The translations under genes were made by a program, and so were the position numbers. Shown in pieces: positions 41,801-52,374 of a stretch of 64,000 nt of DNA. Below the pieces are notes generated by a model. It saw only the letters and a program-made list of their open reading frames with translations, did no database searches and was not told where the DNA came from. Location of the stretch: contig CASHSZ010000126.1 of the NCBI GenBank assembly GCA_949358305.1, forward strand, positions 62,001 through 126,000, in the 5' to 3' direction. Source of the stretch: Strigamia acuminata. Lineage: Eukaryota; Arthropoda; Chilopoda; Geophilomorpha; Linotaeniidae. Each line of letters starts with the position of its first letter. The stretch's first letter is position 1.

Positions 41801-44087
41801 TGTAGTATACTGGTCCAGTTGAAGTTTGGTTTGGTATCTCTTCAACAATTCCCATTTTTAACTGTTCATCAATGACTTTCTTGTATTCCAAGTAGAGGTT
41901 TGGCTGCTTTCGAAAACGACGAATCAGCGACATGATGCGTTGTTCAGCTCCTCTGTAGTTGTCATCCAACTGGTTGGTGTCCACTATCCACGGCAGTTCC
42001 ACGGAATATTTCGAACCCGTCCATTTGATGGTTTTCTCGAATTTTTGTAACGTTTCTGCGTCGTCGTCGGTTTCGACCGACTCGTGGCGCACTCCAATCG
42101 ATTCCAGTTCCCACATCCGGCGTAAAAGATCATCTGTCGATGGGGTAAGCGTAATTTTGTTAATTCTTACCGGCGCAGCGATGACTCTTGTCCCATTCGT
42201 GGTCTGTCCGTGTAGTGTCCAACCAAATTTAGTCTTTACTGCAATTAAATTTTCCTCCAAAAATTCCGTTTGACCTGTCATTACACGCCAGTAATGATCC
42301 ACTCCAATCAGCAAATCCACTTCTTTTGAATGCAACGCGACTTGTTTGCAGGCCACCTCGATTTTCCTTCGTTGTAACTCTGCCCTAAGTTGTCCATTTG
42401 GTTGCTCTCCGGGCGTGGATGTGACGTGGGCAGTCTCAATGGCCTCGATCGTGACAGCGGGTGACTTCGAATTGGCGGGGCTGAGAATCAATTCGACTCT
42501 GTTGCGTATTTCCGACCTCGGCTCTTGTCCAAACACGGCCAAATTGATGGTTTCTGTTCCTAGAATTTTTAAGTTCAGTTTTTTCACCAATTCAGACCGT
42601 ATGAAGGTGCGCTGGGCTCCTCCATCGATGTAGCACACTCCCAACGTTGACAGCTTTGGTCCCGCCATCTTCACCATCTGGACCATCAAAAATTCGGACT
42701 TGGGTGGACAGGTGGTGACTACTGAGTTCGAATGGGTGACTCCCTCGACGACCTCCGTAGATTTTGGCGTGTCGCACACGTGTGTGTGGTGCGCTCCCTC
42801 GCAGCTGTAGCATTTCATGCGAGTCCTGCACTCCTCAGTTTTGTGGGGTGCTTTTCCCAAGCATCGCAAGCAAATTCCCTTTTTTTGCAGTCTTTTACGT
42901 CTTTCTTCCATCGAGAGTGGACATCGTTTTCGGTTGTGTTCTGCGGAATCACAAAATTGGCATTTTATTATTATTAAAGACAGTTGTGACGCTGATCCAG
43001 ATCGAGGCTCCTTTTCTTTTCGTTTGAATTTTCCCTTATTGTTGTGGGCGTTATCCGTGGATGACGATTTGTTTGTTGTCGCATCAGGTTTAGTTTGACT
43101 TTTCATCATGTCGTATTTGGCGTGTTTAGCGATGTAGCTGCTCAGCCAATCCATTAGCCTCGTTACCGATCTCTCTCCGTCGCAGTCTTTGTCGTACTCC
43201 ATAATCACGTTGCGTGGTATGGCGGACGACAGCACGGGGAAAATGGTACGCTGAATTTCTGCCAGTGGTACCTCGATGTTCGCCAAATTCTCGATGTTGA
43301 TCTCTACGTGTCTGTGCAACTTCTGGAGCCCCATCCTATCTCGATCGCTGTTGACTAAAGGTAGGTTAATTAAATTTGACAAATATTTGTTTTCAAGCAC
43401 GATCTTGTCGCCATATTTTTTTTGTAGGCGTGTGACCGCGATATTATAATTTCCAGCTGTAATCTCCAACGCTTTGATGTCATCTAACGCGTCTCCTACC
43501 AAATATGTCCTCAAATGTAACAGTTTATGTGTCGCATCCAGTTGCTCGTCGTCGCCAACCTGAATGGAAAATGTTTTCCAAAATCCTCCCCACTCCTCAG
43601 GTTTGCGCCCGTCAAATTTGGGAATCTCCAGCGGTTTGCGTTTGATGAATGGCTGGCCGTTTGTTGGGGTCACTCGTGGCGTCGCCGCCGACACTGCTGC
43701 GGTAATGGCCGCCGCTAGTGCGTCGATGTTCGTCGCCGGTTGCGCGTCCGCGTCCGCTTGTAAATTCTGGGGCGGAACGGGTGGAAAATACGCTTGAATG
43801 TACCTTGTTAATTCCGCTCTTGCTGCTGCCAAACGGTCCTCCAACGCGTCGAGTGCCTGCACCGTGGTGTCGATTTCCTGGTCAGATTTGGCTTGATCCA
43901 AGGTGGCGTCGAACGTTGTTTGAGCTCGTTTGTGTTTCTGCTCGAGCTGCTGCATCCACAGTTCAATCGTGGCTTGCGGTATCGCTGCTCGTCCGGTCAG
44001 CGCGGTGGTTATCGTGGTTAAGAGCGTCTCGGTGACCAATATGGCCGCTCTGAACGCCCTGTTCTTCAACTCAAAAACTCTCACCAT
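38808..44087 (-). CDS. BEL/Pao Gag-Pol polyprotein
   Basis: 1759 codons from ATG 44087 (context AAAATGG). In order: Gag with a DUF1759-like block ([16 protein letters not shown], about residues 150-300); zinc knuckles [29 protein letters not shown] and [13 protein letters not shown] (about 380-450); retropepsin with [10 protein letters not shown] (about 490); RT with KVVFDASS-type block and LYVDDF (about 905); RNase H with [11 protein letters not shown] (about 1077) and [13 protein letters not shown]; integrase zinc region, then [15 protein letters not shown] and the BEL-typical [14 protein letters not shown] (about 1457-1560); and a DUF5641-like C-terminus. Catalytic residues are all present. 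It makes its own cDNA and integrates it; expected to act in cytoplasm and nucleus. Confidence 0.95.
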   Translation of the reverse strand: MVRVFELKNRAFRAAILVTETLLTTITTALTGRAAIPQATIELWMQQLEQKHKRAQTTFDATLDQAKSDQEIDTTVQALDALEDRLAAARAELTRYIQAYFPPVPPQNLQADADAQPATNIDALAAAITAAVSAATPRVTPTNGQPFIKRKPLEIPKFDGRKPEEWGGFWKTFSIQVGDDEQLDATHKLLHLRTYLVGDALDDIKALEITAGNYNIAVTRLQKKYGDKIVLENKYLSNLINLPLVNSDRDRMGLQKLHRHVEINIENLANIEVPLAEIQRTIFPVLSSAIPRNVIMEYDKDCDGERSVTRLMDWLSSYIAKHAKYDMMKSQTKPDATTNKSSSTDNAHNNKGKFKRKEKEPRSGSASQLSLIIIKCQFCDSAEHNRKRCPLSMEERRKRLQKKGICLRCLGKAPHKTEECRTRMKCYSCEGAHHTHVCDTPKSTEVVEGVTHSNSVVTTCPPKSEFLMVQMVKMAGPKLSTLGVCYIDGGAQRTFIRSELVKKLNLKILGTETINLAVFGQEPRSEIRNRVELILSPANSKSPAVTIEAIETAHVTSTPGEQPNGQLRAELQRRKIEVACKQVALHSKEVDLLIGVDHYWRVMTGQTEFLEENLIAVKTKFGWTLHGQTTNGTRVIAAPVRINKITLTPSTDDLLRRMWELESIGVRHESVETDDDAETLQKFEKTIKWTGSKYSVELPWIVDTNQLDDNYRGAEQRIMSLIRRFRKQPNLYLEYKKVIDEQLKMGIVEEIPNQTSTGPVYYMPHSPVIKEERVTTKLRVVFDASSHRKGYLSLNDCLSKGINFLPSLIFILLGFRLGRVAMIGDIKKAFHMIEIALKDRDATRFFWIDECWDGIGKALLKVLRQTRVLFGATPSPFLLSATIRHHLRKYEKKYPETVKLLLRCLYVDDFISSLKTVAQALMTFRQSNLIFAAAGMELAKWQTNSPELRTEFREECPSDATLTSNEDTKVLGIRWNPNLDELGLAVVETCPPSKKTTKREVIKITAQIFDPLGFATPFTVTARMFFQSLWLRNLPWDDELDNELRADWKKWTDQIPTLRKIQIPRWLGQDEFDQCEVHIFCDASPKAYGAVAYIQNSNGDLIETNFILSKCRVAPVKPLTLPRLELMGALVAVRLSDQIKELMTPGEIFFWTDSQICLHWIKNTSKRPPTFVHNRVLEIREKSKIEEWRHVPGVENPADRLTRGMDAEALITEQLWWQGPDWLRGSRRDWPNLPTEPVEEDDETTETHVEAVQTAVTNIFPFARFGSFSKAIRTLAWVYRFADNAGKRQTDASQRGRGPLTAAEIKRAKFSLIRIAQSDAYGQEINQLRDGRQIQRDSKLRDVNTQLNEMGLIELQTRLQKSRDLYTAVQPLILPPNHKLTKLILQHSHLQVLHCGLTATLSKFRELYWTPSARRTLKSILDKCVVCKKIQGRLMREVPGPLPADRTTKCQPFAVTGVDFAGPIIIKGRTTKAYIALFTCATIRAVHLELVPSLSTTDFLGAFERFISRRGLPKTMYSDNGSTFHRAHLELSSLLRSTKDEAFQNYLAQKGIEWKFIVENAPWWGGFWERMVQTVKRCLKKVIGSAHLNFYQFGTFLAQTEAVINRRPITYVYEKPSEAEPLTPAHFLTGIMQTHLPDSGSTEILEPTQKEFVRQWQYQQRMLSTFWSRWSREYLKDLKVQTGKSDKRELQIDDVVIIEEQFKPRLKWKMGRVVEVRRGRDDKVRSCELVLADGGKLRRPVQRLVRLEVGSDIPSPPAV

Positions 44088-44123
44088 TTTGTAGATTTTG
44101 ATTAGATGGGAAATTGAAATACT

Positions 44124-44141
44124 TCCCGGGTTTCGGCACCA
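44124..44141 (-). promoter_or_regulatory. BEL/Pao primer-binding site (tRNA-Phe)
   Basis: TGGTGCCGAAACCCGGGA on the element strand, one base after the LTR. It is an 18-nt match to the 3' end of animal tRNA-Phe (...CCCGGGTTTCGGCACCA). Confidence 0.8.
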
Positions 44142-44142
44142 A

Positions 44143-44683
44143 TGTTAAATTTGCATAAGTTTAAATCAATACAAATCTACCAAACAAATTTCCAAAGTCC
44201 TGGATACAAGTGGATGAATAAAGTTGAGATGGTGGTGAAATTCAAAGATGGCGTTGGAGCAAAGTAAAAGCACAACCACACGTTTTAGAGGTAAAAGGTA
44301 CACTAAAAGTTTATTCTATTTTCAACACAATGGGAAAAGGGGTAGAGGAATGTGGATGACGCGTTCAGAGCGCCAATGAGACGGCGCTCAAGAGGTAGGA
44401 AAAACCCACACCAATTAAGGGATTAACAGGGCAAGGTACTACAAATGAGGAACAGGTCAAACACTCAAATAAGAAATACAAATATATTGAAGCAGTAAAA
44501 TAAGAAATATTACAACAATATTAAACTATTCAATCTAATAAAATGGTAAATGAAACACAAATAACAACTAAAACCACAAGTCAAATCAACACATTGAAAT
44601 ATAAAAGATAACAACAATTCAAAAATGAGAATAGCAATTCAAATAATAGTTTATATCACGCGTAAAATCACTCGATTTTCACA
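44143..44683 (-). repeat. BEL/Pao 5' LTR
   Basis: 541 bp, seemingly identical to the left copy. Confidence 0.94.
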
Positions 44684-44688
44684 TTGCC

Positions 44689-46907
44689 GTCACCTTATTT
44701 GGGTTTGGTTTAATATGTCCAGCCTCCACAATGTGTCCCAAAACTTCGAGCGATGTTCTGCACAATTCCGTCTTGTTGGCGTTCATCGTGAATCCCGCTT
44801 CATCCAAGGCTTGAAGAATTATTTTGAGATGTTGCACATGCTCCTCGAAAGTCTTGCTGAAAATTATGACGTCATCGAGATAAACGAATACGAACTTGTA
44901 AAGATATTTCGACAAAGTTTTGTTCATGGCTCTCTGCAGAGTTGCTGGGCCATTAATGGGTCCAAACGGCATTCTCACATATTCGAAAAGTCCTCTGTGC
45001 GTAATAAATGCGAGAAATCTCTCGTCACCTGGACGCACTCCAATCTGGTGGAAAGCTTCTCGTCCATCTATGATCGAAAACCAATTTGATCCTCCTAAAT
45101 AAGAAAATATATTATCGATGTCGGGCAATGGGTAGACATCTGGTAAAGTTTGAGCATTCATCGGTCTAAAATCCATAGCTGTACGCCAATCTCCAGTCTT
45201 CTTTGGAACAACAACAGGCGCCACCGCACAATCACTTTTTGATCGACGAATAATGCCTTGTTTTAGCTTTTGGTCCAAATAAGTGTCAATTACCATCTTT
45301 TTTGCTGGGTTAACGGGTCTTACAGGCACATGAATTGGTCTAAAGTCCGGTTTTAAATTTACTTCAAACTGAGTGTTGTTGCATAATCCAACCTCCTCGC
45401 GAAATACCTTCGAAATTGGTCGAAGAGTCTGAATTAATAAACGAATTTGGGGTACCGTCAATGATGACCACAGCTGGTCGTAAATCCAGTCCAGTTGTGT
45501 TGGATCACTGCTTGGTTGATATTGTAGTACATTAACATCCAGAGACGGCTCCGAAATCGTCGAATGATTGTATACTCTGGCCATGAGCGCATCTTCATCC
45601 ACACGACGCAAAAGCTGTCTTCCCTGCGTGTTAAGTTGTTTTATTGTTGGTGACAATTCATAAAGGCGTCTTCGCTGTCGTCTTGCACGTCTGCGTTGAC
45701 TAAGCGTCGAAAACAATGATGAATTGAATTTTCTTGATTTTTTAATGGAATCCTTCCTCTTTGGTGACCATATAAATGACCACTGATCTCGTGTACGATT
45801 CCGAATCCTCTTGATTTGGTGCTGAGCATCGTCATTTGGATATTCGAAAATCTCTTGCGACAAAGGTCGATGTTCTAGAAGAATACAATTAATGTTGTTA
45901 ATTACTACCTTGGGTACATCCTTAGCGCTGTCCTTTGTATCATCGGGCTTCTTGATGGGAAATAAAAGAACAGATTCTGACTTATTAGCTTGTTCTAAAG
46001 TCATGAATTGTCTTCGCTCCGGCGATCCCTTCAAATACCACTGGCACAATTCAAAGTCCGTGCACAGACCAACCGCTCTGCAGAAATCTCTTCCCAGCAG
46101 AAGGTCCTCTGATGTTTTGGGTATAATTAAACAAATGAAAGAAATAACGGCCAAAGGTGCGCGCACCGACAGTTTAACAGATCCCTTAACTGGAATTTTG
46201 TCATCGGCCGCTGTACGCACTGTTTCGTGAAGTTCGAGCAATTCCAAACCCATATTGGCTTTAAGTTTGTTAAATAATGACTCTGACATTACACATGTCT
46301 GAGCGCCTGAATCCAAAAGTGCGACAAAACTCACGTTAGCCCATGTTATTTTGATATATGGTGCTTCTCTGTTGAAGCGATCAGTCTTCGTAATTTCGAT
46401 TATTGGCTCTTCAGATTTTTGCAATTCTTCGGGCGACAAAAGAACGAAGTTTGTTTTCAACGTCTCACTCTGTGTCGTCAACGAAGTTGGTTTTTTGGGA
46501 GTTTCCTTGGCTTTCACAGACGAAAGTTGCGCTGATTTTGTTGGTTGTGGTGTTACGACACCGGGTGTTTTTGTTTTTAATTTACTTAAATCTGATTTGA
46601 TTAATGTAGTTAATTTAATGTCCGTAGACGGGGTTAATGATTTGTTGTTGTCTTCTCGAACAGCAGATGGCGCCTCTGGTGTCGGAGTAGACGGTTTTGT
46701 ACTTCCATCGATGTCTGGTGATTCTTCAGTCTTCTTCTCAGTAGAGTCCTTGATGTTTATATCCGACCCGCTCTCTGGACTCATGCTTTGAGCAGGCCGC
46801 TTGCGTTTCCCGACTGACGACTCCATTCCTTGCCACAAACGGGGCACACAGGCCTCCATGATTGCCTGTCGGACATAAACCATTTGTCCGTTGGTGTTTT
46901 TCTCCAC
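44689..46907 (-). CDS. Large gypsy protease and RT (first half of split Pol)
   Basis: Overlaps the Gag end by 127 nt in the -1 frame. Linker, then aspartic protease with FVALLDSGAQT (near 46316), a spacer, and RT with WRTAMDFRPMN, DGREAFHQI and VYLDDVIIFS (YLDD near 44880). It is interrupted at 44688 by BEL/Pao just after the RT palm. I saw GAAAAAC in the overlap, not a perfect slippery heptamer. Confidence 0.9.
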
Positions 46908-48697
46908 ATAGCATTCTTCGGGAGCTTTGGCTCTGAAGGCGCTTCTTTAGCGGCTGGAAAAATGACAACGTCCTTGGGACATGTGTGCTGTGTATCCGTT
47001 CTAGGTGTTGGCGCAGTAGTCGCAGTCATGGCGTGGACATCAGACTTTTGTGCTGCCGCCGATGCAGACTCCTTTGGCGGGTCCTTATTTGTTTCCTCGC
47101 TGTTGGGATCCTCTGGATCGAGCGCGCAAGTCGACATGTCCTCGAGCAATGCTGTAAATACTTTGTTGAATCTTGAAAAACGACCAGACCTGGACGAAGT
47201 AGATTGTTGATTTAACTTCTCCTCCTCTGTTCTGGTACGTGTGGCAGGACCCACTCCTGCGGGTAAAGGCATCTCCTGGTCCGAAACTCCGCACTGTTTG
47301 TACTCAAAAGTCCGCAACGAATCCAATTGAAGGCGATTATCGACGTCGTTGCCCATTTTGACTGCGTCGTCGATCGTCCTGATACACCAAGAGCGCATTA
47401 ATTGTACGACTTGAGTTTGCATCATGCCCTGAACTCGTTCCCACTGCAAGCCCTTGTCCTTGTATCCAGCAATATTTAAATAATGAATCATCTCGCTGAG
47501 GAACGACATAGTTGATTCCCCTGGCTTTTGTTTGCGCTGAGACAACTTAACATTAGCCAAAGCTGAATTAATGGAAAATACCTGCCTGAAAATTAATTCA
47601 AAGTCCTCCCAATTGTTAGGTTTTGGAGTTAGAGCCATCCACCAACGTTGCGCTCTATTTCGGAGCGCGAGAACCACGTATACTTTCAAATATATTCCTT
47701 CCGGTGCTCCCATGGTAAACATGTGCGCATATAGCTTACCTAGGAACAAGTCCACTGTGTCGAAAGTAGCCTCATCCGGATCAAAGTATGGAATTTTTTC
47801 AACTTTAAGTTTATACCTTCCAACCTGAGCGGCTTGACGCTGATCTTCCGACTCCAACGAGAGTTGAGATCTCGTGTGAGGCTGTTGTCTTGAGGCGCTG
47901 AGTGGTATGCCTTGACTACCTCCTTGAGCGGAATCCGGGTCAGGATTCGGTGGTGGGTCCCGTGGAACATTGGAAGTCGTGTCTCCCTGTTGTGAATGTT
48001 GTTGGCGTCGTCTCGGAGAATAAGAGCCAGTGCGTCGTGGTCCCGACGCACGTCCAGTATCTCCAAAAGAAAAGTCGGCTCCCCGAGTGCCCTCTCGACC
48101 ACGACGTGTGGCCCCTGAACCTGCTTCTGGTGCTGGTGGTTCAGGCTGAGTTCGCTCGTTGTGCGAATGGATAAACTCCTCCACTCTGTCGCTCAGCTCG
48201 CGCCTAATTTGCCTCATCGACTCGAGCAACTCCTGGCGAAGTTCGTGTTGTAACTCCCTTCTATCCTCTCGTAATACTCTCATCAATGCTTCCATCGTCA
48301 GTGCAGGTGGATTCCTTCGATGTTGTTGTGGTTCCGGTTGCATAAACGCAGGTTGGTAAGGAGGTGGCGGTCCTCGTTGAATGTCTTCTCGAACCGCTCG
48401 CATCCCGTCCACAATTTGTCTTCTTTCCATGAGTGAGTCCTGCAAATGGCGTCTATTTTCCTCCCATTGATCCCGTGCTGCAGCCGCTTCCCGTTCATGT
48501 TGGAGTTGATCCGCTTCCATTTGAGCGTATGTCCTCCAAGGATTGGAAAATGGTACGTCTGTGGATATTGGTTGTACTAGTAGTTCCTGCTGTTGGTCCG
48601 GCTCATGTGTTGGTGAGTCTGGAAGTGGCAAAGTATGCGCTTGTTCGGCTTCTACGTCCGAAACACTGGATTGCGACAAAGCGTCGCGTGAAGCCAT
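46781..48697 (-). CDS. Large gypsy Gag
   Basis: 638 codons from ATG 48697. A Gln/Arg/Glu-rich N-terminal half with probable coiled coil (about residues 60-190) and a Pro/Arg/Gly-rich linker come first. A retrotransposon Gag domain follows at about residues 310-480 (PYFDPDEATFDTVDLFLGKL, RAQRWWMALTP, WEDFELIFRQVF). Near the end a single CPVCGKEW remnant replaces a full CCHC knuckle. The stop is at 46781; Pol follows in -1. Confidence 0.88.
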   Translation of the reverse strand: MASRDALSQSSVSDVEAEQAHTLPLPDSPTHEPDQQQELLVQPISTDVPFSNPWRTYAQMEADQLQHEREAAAARDQWEENRRHLQDSLMERRQIVDGMRAVREDIQRGPPPPYQPAFMQPEPQQHRRNPPALTMEALMRVLREDRRELQHELRQELLESMRQIRRELSDRVEEFIHSHNERTQPEPPAPEAGSGATRRGREGTRGADFSFGDTGRASGPRRTGSYSPRRRQQHSQQGDTTSNVPRDPPPNPDPDSAQGGSQGIPLSASRQQPHTRSQLSLESEDQRQAAQVGRYKLKVEKIPYFDPDEATFDTVDLFLGKLYAHMFTMGAPEGIYLKVYVVLALRNRAQRWWMALTPKPNNWEDFELIFRQVFSINSALANVKLSQRKQKPGESTMSFLSEMIHYLNIAGYKDKGLQWERVQGMMQTQVVQLMRSWCIRTIDDAVKMGNDVDNRLQLDSLRTFEYKQCGVSDQEMPLPAGVGPATRTRTEEEKLNQQSTSSRSGRFSRFNKVFTALLEDMSTCALDPEDPNSEETNKDPPKESASAAAQKSDVHAMTATTAPTPRTDTQHTCPKDVVIFPAAKEAPSEPKLPKNAMWRKTPTDKWFMSDRQSWRPVCPVCGKEWSRQSGNASGLLKA

Positions 48698-48821
48698 GTT
48701 GAAATAATAATATGTGTGCCGGCAAAAATAAGTAATTAATCAAATAAATATAACGACCTATACTTGCGTAGTCTTCACTGAAGAAAATGGTGGTTTGTGT
48801 TCTCTTAGAACACGTTTCGAG
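48698..48821 (-). other. Large gypsy leader
   Basis: Short leader between the PBS and Gag ATG. No gene is seen. Confidence 0.6.
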
Positions 48822-48843
48822 TTGAATCCTGTCTAGCTCGCCA
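48822..48843 (-). promoter_or_regulatory. Large gypsy primer-binding site
   Basis: On the element strand TGGCGAGCTAGACAGGATTC starts 4 nt after the LTR. It resembles tRNA-Arg or tRNA-Ser 3' ends (TGGCG... and AGGATTC) but with several mismatches, so the primer is unassigned. Confidence 0.5.
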
Positions 48844-48847
48844 AGAT

Positions 48848-49889
48848 TGTCACGTCGTAGTCGACTTTTTAACAATGGTTTCGGAAATTTAAGAATTTCC
48901 AGGGATTGTAATAACCAGAAAATTTAGGTTCGCAGGCGCTGCAACTCTTAAAACTTTGCCGGGGGTGGTAGCTAGGTTAAGACAGCGTCTATTCGTGAAA
49001 TCTGTATTTTATGGGTGCAGGATTCAATTCGGGCGCCGTACAAAATGGCGAACGTTGATACTTCGAATTTAAGACCAAAATATCGCTCTTCACTAGGGAA
49101 AATGTCGTCATATGCTAGGCGTACTTACGAAGAGTATGTTTCTTCTCCTGAACACGCGCAAACGTTGGGTGAACGCGCAAACAGGTACCAAACCGCAGAC
49201 AACGTCGTCGGACCGTCGATAATGAAATGAATACGCAATTGAGACGAGTATGAGTTCAAAATGTCTAGGCTGAGGAGGAAGTCACAGTCGTGGCATAAAA
49301 TGTATTGACGAATTAAGACCGTCGAATACGCCTTTTTTCCAGTAATTCGTACGCAAATAATGGGCAAATAATAAAGGTTGTGGTTAGATAGCCAACCATG
49401 AGAATTCGGGCTGCAATGTGACCGTATGCGTTGAGACGCAACATAAATCGCACTTGGAAATCTTCCAGTTGAGACAGAAGATGTTGACTAGTCGAAGGCG
49501 AAAATTATTCTCTCTGTCAAAAATGTCTTGACAGAACAAGTCACCTCCGATCACATGTCAAAGGCCAAGTCAATTTCCAATGGGGACTGGGCAGTCAACA
49601 GGCGACCAGGGGTGAAATATGTAAATTTAGAGCGCGATTAGATCAACTTATTGCAGAATTCTCATGAATTGTCTGGATGGGGTGATTAAAACCAGGCCAA
49701 ATTAAAGATAAATATCAAAAATAAGGAAAATAATATAAAATAAAATAATAAATTTAGATTTGGGAAAAAATAAAATAAATTAAAGAAACTAGAGCAATTT
49801 CTCAACAAAATTGGGAAAATTTAAAGGAAAGGCGCAAAATGCGCTTAAAATTTTGAAAATTTCTACTGCTCAAAGTCAGGACCGTGACA
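48848..49889 (-). repeat. Large gypsy 5' LTR
   Basis: 1042 bp; the element's 5' LTR, followed on the plus strand by AAGA. Confidence 0.93.
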
Positions 49890-49893
49890 AAGA

Positions 49894-50156
49894 GTTGTAC
49901 TAAATTTCCAAATCTGGTGCCACAACTTCAAACCCCAATATCTCAACAACCTGACCACGAATTTTTTTATTTAAAAAACCAAACGATAAACCATAAAAAG
50001 CAGAACACTCTACTGCTCTTGGTTTTCGAGCGGCGACCGTTTGAATTTGGCGCAACTGAAATTACAAAACCCAAATCTTCCAAGTTTTTAGCATTTTTGA
50101 TTTCAGCGTTGTTGCGTTTCAGAGTTTTTGATTTCCGTGCTTGCTACACGAAGGAT
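49894..50156 (+). pseudogene. Possible second part of the split host ORF
   Basis: An open frame (SCTKFPNLVPQLQTPISQQ onward) continues that of 30306-30351 and leads without a stop into the 12-bp array as (PSGL)n. On the far side, past copia 2, the array in this frame ends RL-stop at about 58365. No family recognised; low certainty that it was ever a gene. Confidence 0.3.
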
Positions 50157-51119
50157 CCCAGCGGGCTCCCCAGCGGGCTCCCCAGCGGGCTCCCCAGCGG
50201 GCTCCCCAGCGGGCTCCCCAGCGGGCTCCCCAGCGGGCTCCCCAGCGGGCTCCCCAGCGGGCTCCCCAGCGGGCTCCCCAGCGGGCTCCCCAGCGGGCTC
50301 CCCAGCGGGCTCCCCAGCGGGCTCCCCAGCGGGCTCCCCAGCGGGCTCCCCAGCGGGCTCCCCAGCGGGCTCCCCAGCGGGCTCCCCAGCGGGCTCCCCA
50401 GCGGGCTCCCCAGCGGGCTCCCCAGCGGGCTCCCCAGCGGGCTCCCCAGCGGGCTCCCCAGCGGGCTCCCCAGCGGGCTCCCCAGCGGGCTCCCCAGCGG
50501 GCTCCCCAGCGGGCTCCCCAGCGGGCTCCCCAGCGGGCTCCCCAGCGGGCTCCCCAGCGGGCTCCCCAGCGGGCTCCCCAGCGGGCTCCCCAGCGGGCTC
50601 CCCAGCGGGCTCCCCAGCGGGCTCCCCAGCGGGCTCCCCAGCGGGCTCCCCAGCGGGCTCCCCAGCGGGCTCCCCAGCGGGCTCCCCAGCGGGCTCCCCA
50701 GCGGGCTCCCCAGCGGGCTCCCCAGCGGGCTCCCCAGCGGGCTCCCCAGCGGGCTCCCCAGCGGGCTCCCCAGCGGGCTCCCCAGCGGGCTCCCCAGCGG
50801 GCTCCCCAGCGGGCTCCCCAGCGGGCTCCCCAGCGGGCTCCCCAGCGGGCTCCCCAGCGGGCTCCCCAGCGGGCTCCCCAGCGGGCTCCCCAGCGGGCTC
50901 CCCAGCGGGCTCCCCAGCGGGCTCCCCAGCGGGCTCCCCAGCGGGCTCCCCAGCGGGCTCCCCAGCGGGCTCCCCAGCGGGCTCCCCAGCGGGCTCCCCA
51001 GCGGGCTCCCCAGCGGGCTCCCCAGCGGGCTCCCCAGCGGGCTCCCCAGCGGGCTCCCCAGCGGGCTCCCCAGCGGGCTCCCCAGCGGGCTCCCCAGCGG
51101 GCTCCCCAGCGGGCTCCCC
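50157..51119. repeat. 12-bp minisatellite, left block (about 80 copies)
   Basis: 963 bp of the unit CCCAGCGGGCTC, about 80.25 copies without a single visible variant. As 12 is a multiple of 3, several frames stay open (SPAG, PSGL, QRAP, WGAR, GEPA), which makes long but meaningless ORFs. The minus strand carries GGGG every 12 nt. The block ends at the TCCCC where copia 2 inserted. Confidence 0.97.
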
Positions 51120-51692
51120 TGTTGGTCCTTGAAACCACTTCGGACGTTTATTTAACGCTTTTTCGATGCGTAATGACGCTACCTGAACTTTTTCACATCA
51201 TTGGTTGTTATATTTTCTTTCCCCAAATGATTTAGTGTTTATTTCCTACTTAACTGGTTGTTACCAGTATATTTCCGTATATTTACTTTATATTGTAAGG
51301 GAAATGCATGGTGCCTGCATTAACTGTGTCTTAACACACTGGGCATCATGCATCGCCTATCTGTTTATACCTGTGTGTCGCTCGCTTCTGTCACCAGAGC
51401 GCACTGCCTTTTATTCCAAGATGGCGACGCACACTGCTAAGTGTGCTCCTGTGCTTTTCAATCCTGTTTTCGTAAGTTTTAGGTTAATAAATCGTTTATT
51501 TTGTTTATAAATAATTCGTTTCTTGTGTCTGCACGTAGATAAGTGCAGACACCACGCAAATTCGACCAGAACCGGCTCGAATTCGCGTACACGACGCGCC
51601 GCACGTCTCGTGCGTGCTATATCGTGCGTGTTGGCTTATTTTTAAGCGTTTCCACTGCCTAGTCTGTGCTGTTTTTGCAGCATACCACCACA
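51120..51692 (+). repeat. Copia 2 5' LTR
   Basis: 573 bp, TGTTGG...CCACA. AATAAA near 51488 and 51509. Confidence 0.95.
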
Positions 51693-51694
51693 AT

Positions 51695-51706
51695 TGGTAG
51701 CAGAGG
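51695..51706 (+). promoter_or_regulatory. Copia 2 primer-binding site (initiator tRNA-Met)
   Basis: TGGTAGCAGAGG, 12 nt complementary to the 3' end of initiator tRNA-Met, two bases after the LTR. Confidence 0.78.
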
Positions 51707-52374
51707 CCTGGAAAGACACCAGGGCCTCGTTTTTTCCTTAATTTCCCACAATTTTCGCGATTTTTTCGCGAATTTTGCGGAAATTTTCTATATTTTCAGA
51801 TTTTTCGCCGATTTACACCGATTTTCGACATGCGACGACGTCTACACGACGTTATCATCGAGAAACGGGTGTAACCCGCTGTTTAGCACCCCGGAGTGCG
51901 ACAGTATCGACGATTTTCGTTCGTTTTTCGCGATTTTTCGATTAAAATCGCACATATCCGTGTTTTTCACACGAGGATCGCGTGTTGCGACGTGCACCGC
52001 GACTGATTCGTCAATTTCGCCTTATTTTGCCTTTCAGAGTCGAATTACCTTTGTTAATTTTAAGTGGGAATTTTGGTGTGGGACAATTAGAATCCTCGGC
52101 GCCCTTCGTCCGAATCCGGGCAAGCGCCGTTGTATTTTTCGGTTGTGCTTGTCGTGGTACAAGTGAGGTTTCCCGCGGCTCCAGGAAGTCGAACGGACCC
52201 TCTCAGACTGGCAACCGAAAGCTATTTAATTCCTTCAGAAGGAATTGCCCATTCTTGGTTTCCGCTTTGACAGTGCTACGTAAAGTGCTTCGTGATTTGT
52301 GCTTCGTTTGTGCGTGAATTGTGCGTCGATTGTGCTTCAATTTCCAGTTCTACGCATTTTTCCTCCGTACAATC
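51707..52374 (+). other. Copia 2 leader, untranslated
   Basis: About 670 bp without a supportable gene; it shares several short phrases with the copia 1 leader. Confidence 0.65.

Larger units (their letters stand above)
38272..44683 (-). mobile_element. BEL/Pao element, apparently intact, nested in large gypsy
   Basis: 6412 bp with two 541-bp LTRs that look identical, TGTTAAA...TTTTCACA, and a perfect 5-bp duplication TTGCC (38267-38271, 44684-44688). One long ORF has all domains and no break, so it may be competent for movement. PBS matches tRNA-Phe. Unusually, the sequence just before the 3' LTR is not a purine run. Confidence 0.96.
30352..49889 (-). mobile_element. Large Ty3/gypsy element with three accessory ORFs, carrying a nested BEL/Pao element
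   Basis: Minus-strand element with 1042-bp LTRs and a perfect 4-bp duplication AAGA (30348-30351, 49890-49893). Without the nested BEL/Pao element it is about 13.1 kb, long for Ty3/gypsy. Order from the right: LTR, PBS, Gag, PR-RT (-1 frame), RNase H, IN, then ORF3, ORF4 and ORF5 of unknown function, PPT, LTR. Pol has one TAG between RNase H and IN and is physically split by BEL/Pao. No envelope features (signal peptide, membrane span) are seen in the extra ORFs. Confidence 0.95.

Noticed and set aside
46885-46900. A-AAA-AAC slippery heptamer in the large gypsy overlap
   Set aside because: Only five A precede C (GAAAAAC) and codon phase does not fit.
50119-51235. Long ORFs in five frames (339-423 codons) across the 12-bp array
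   Set aside because: The unit length is a multiple of three and contains no stop, so open frames are automatic. They are not evidence of coding, except for the separate weak joined-frame argument.
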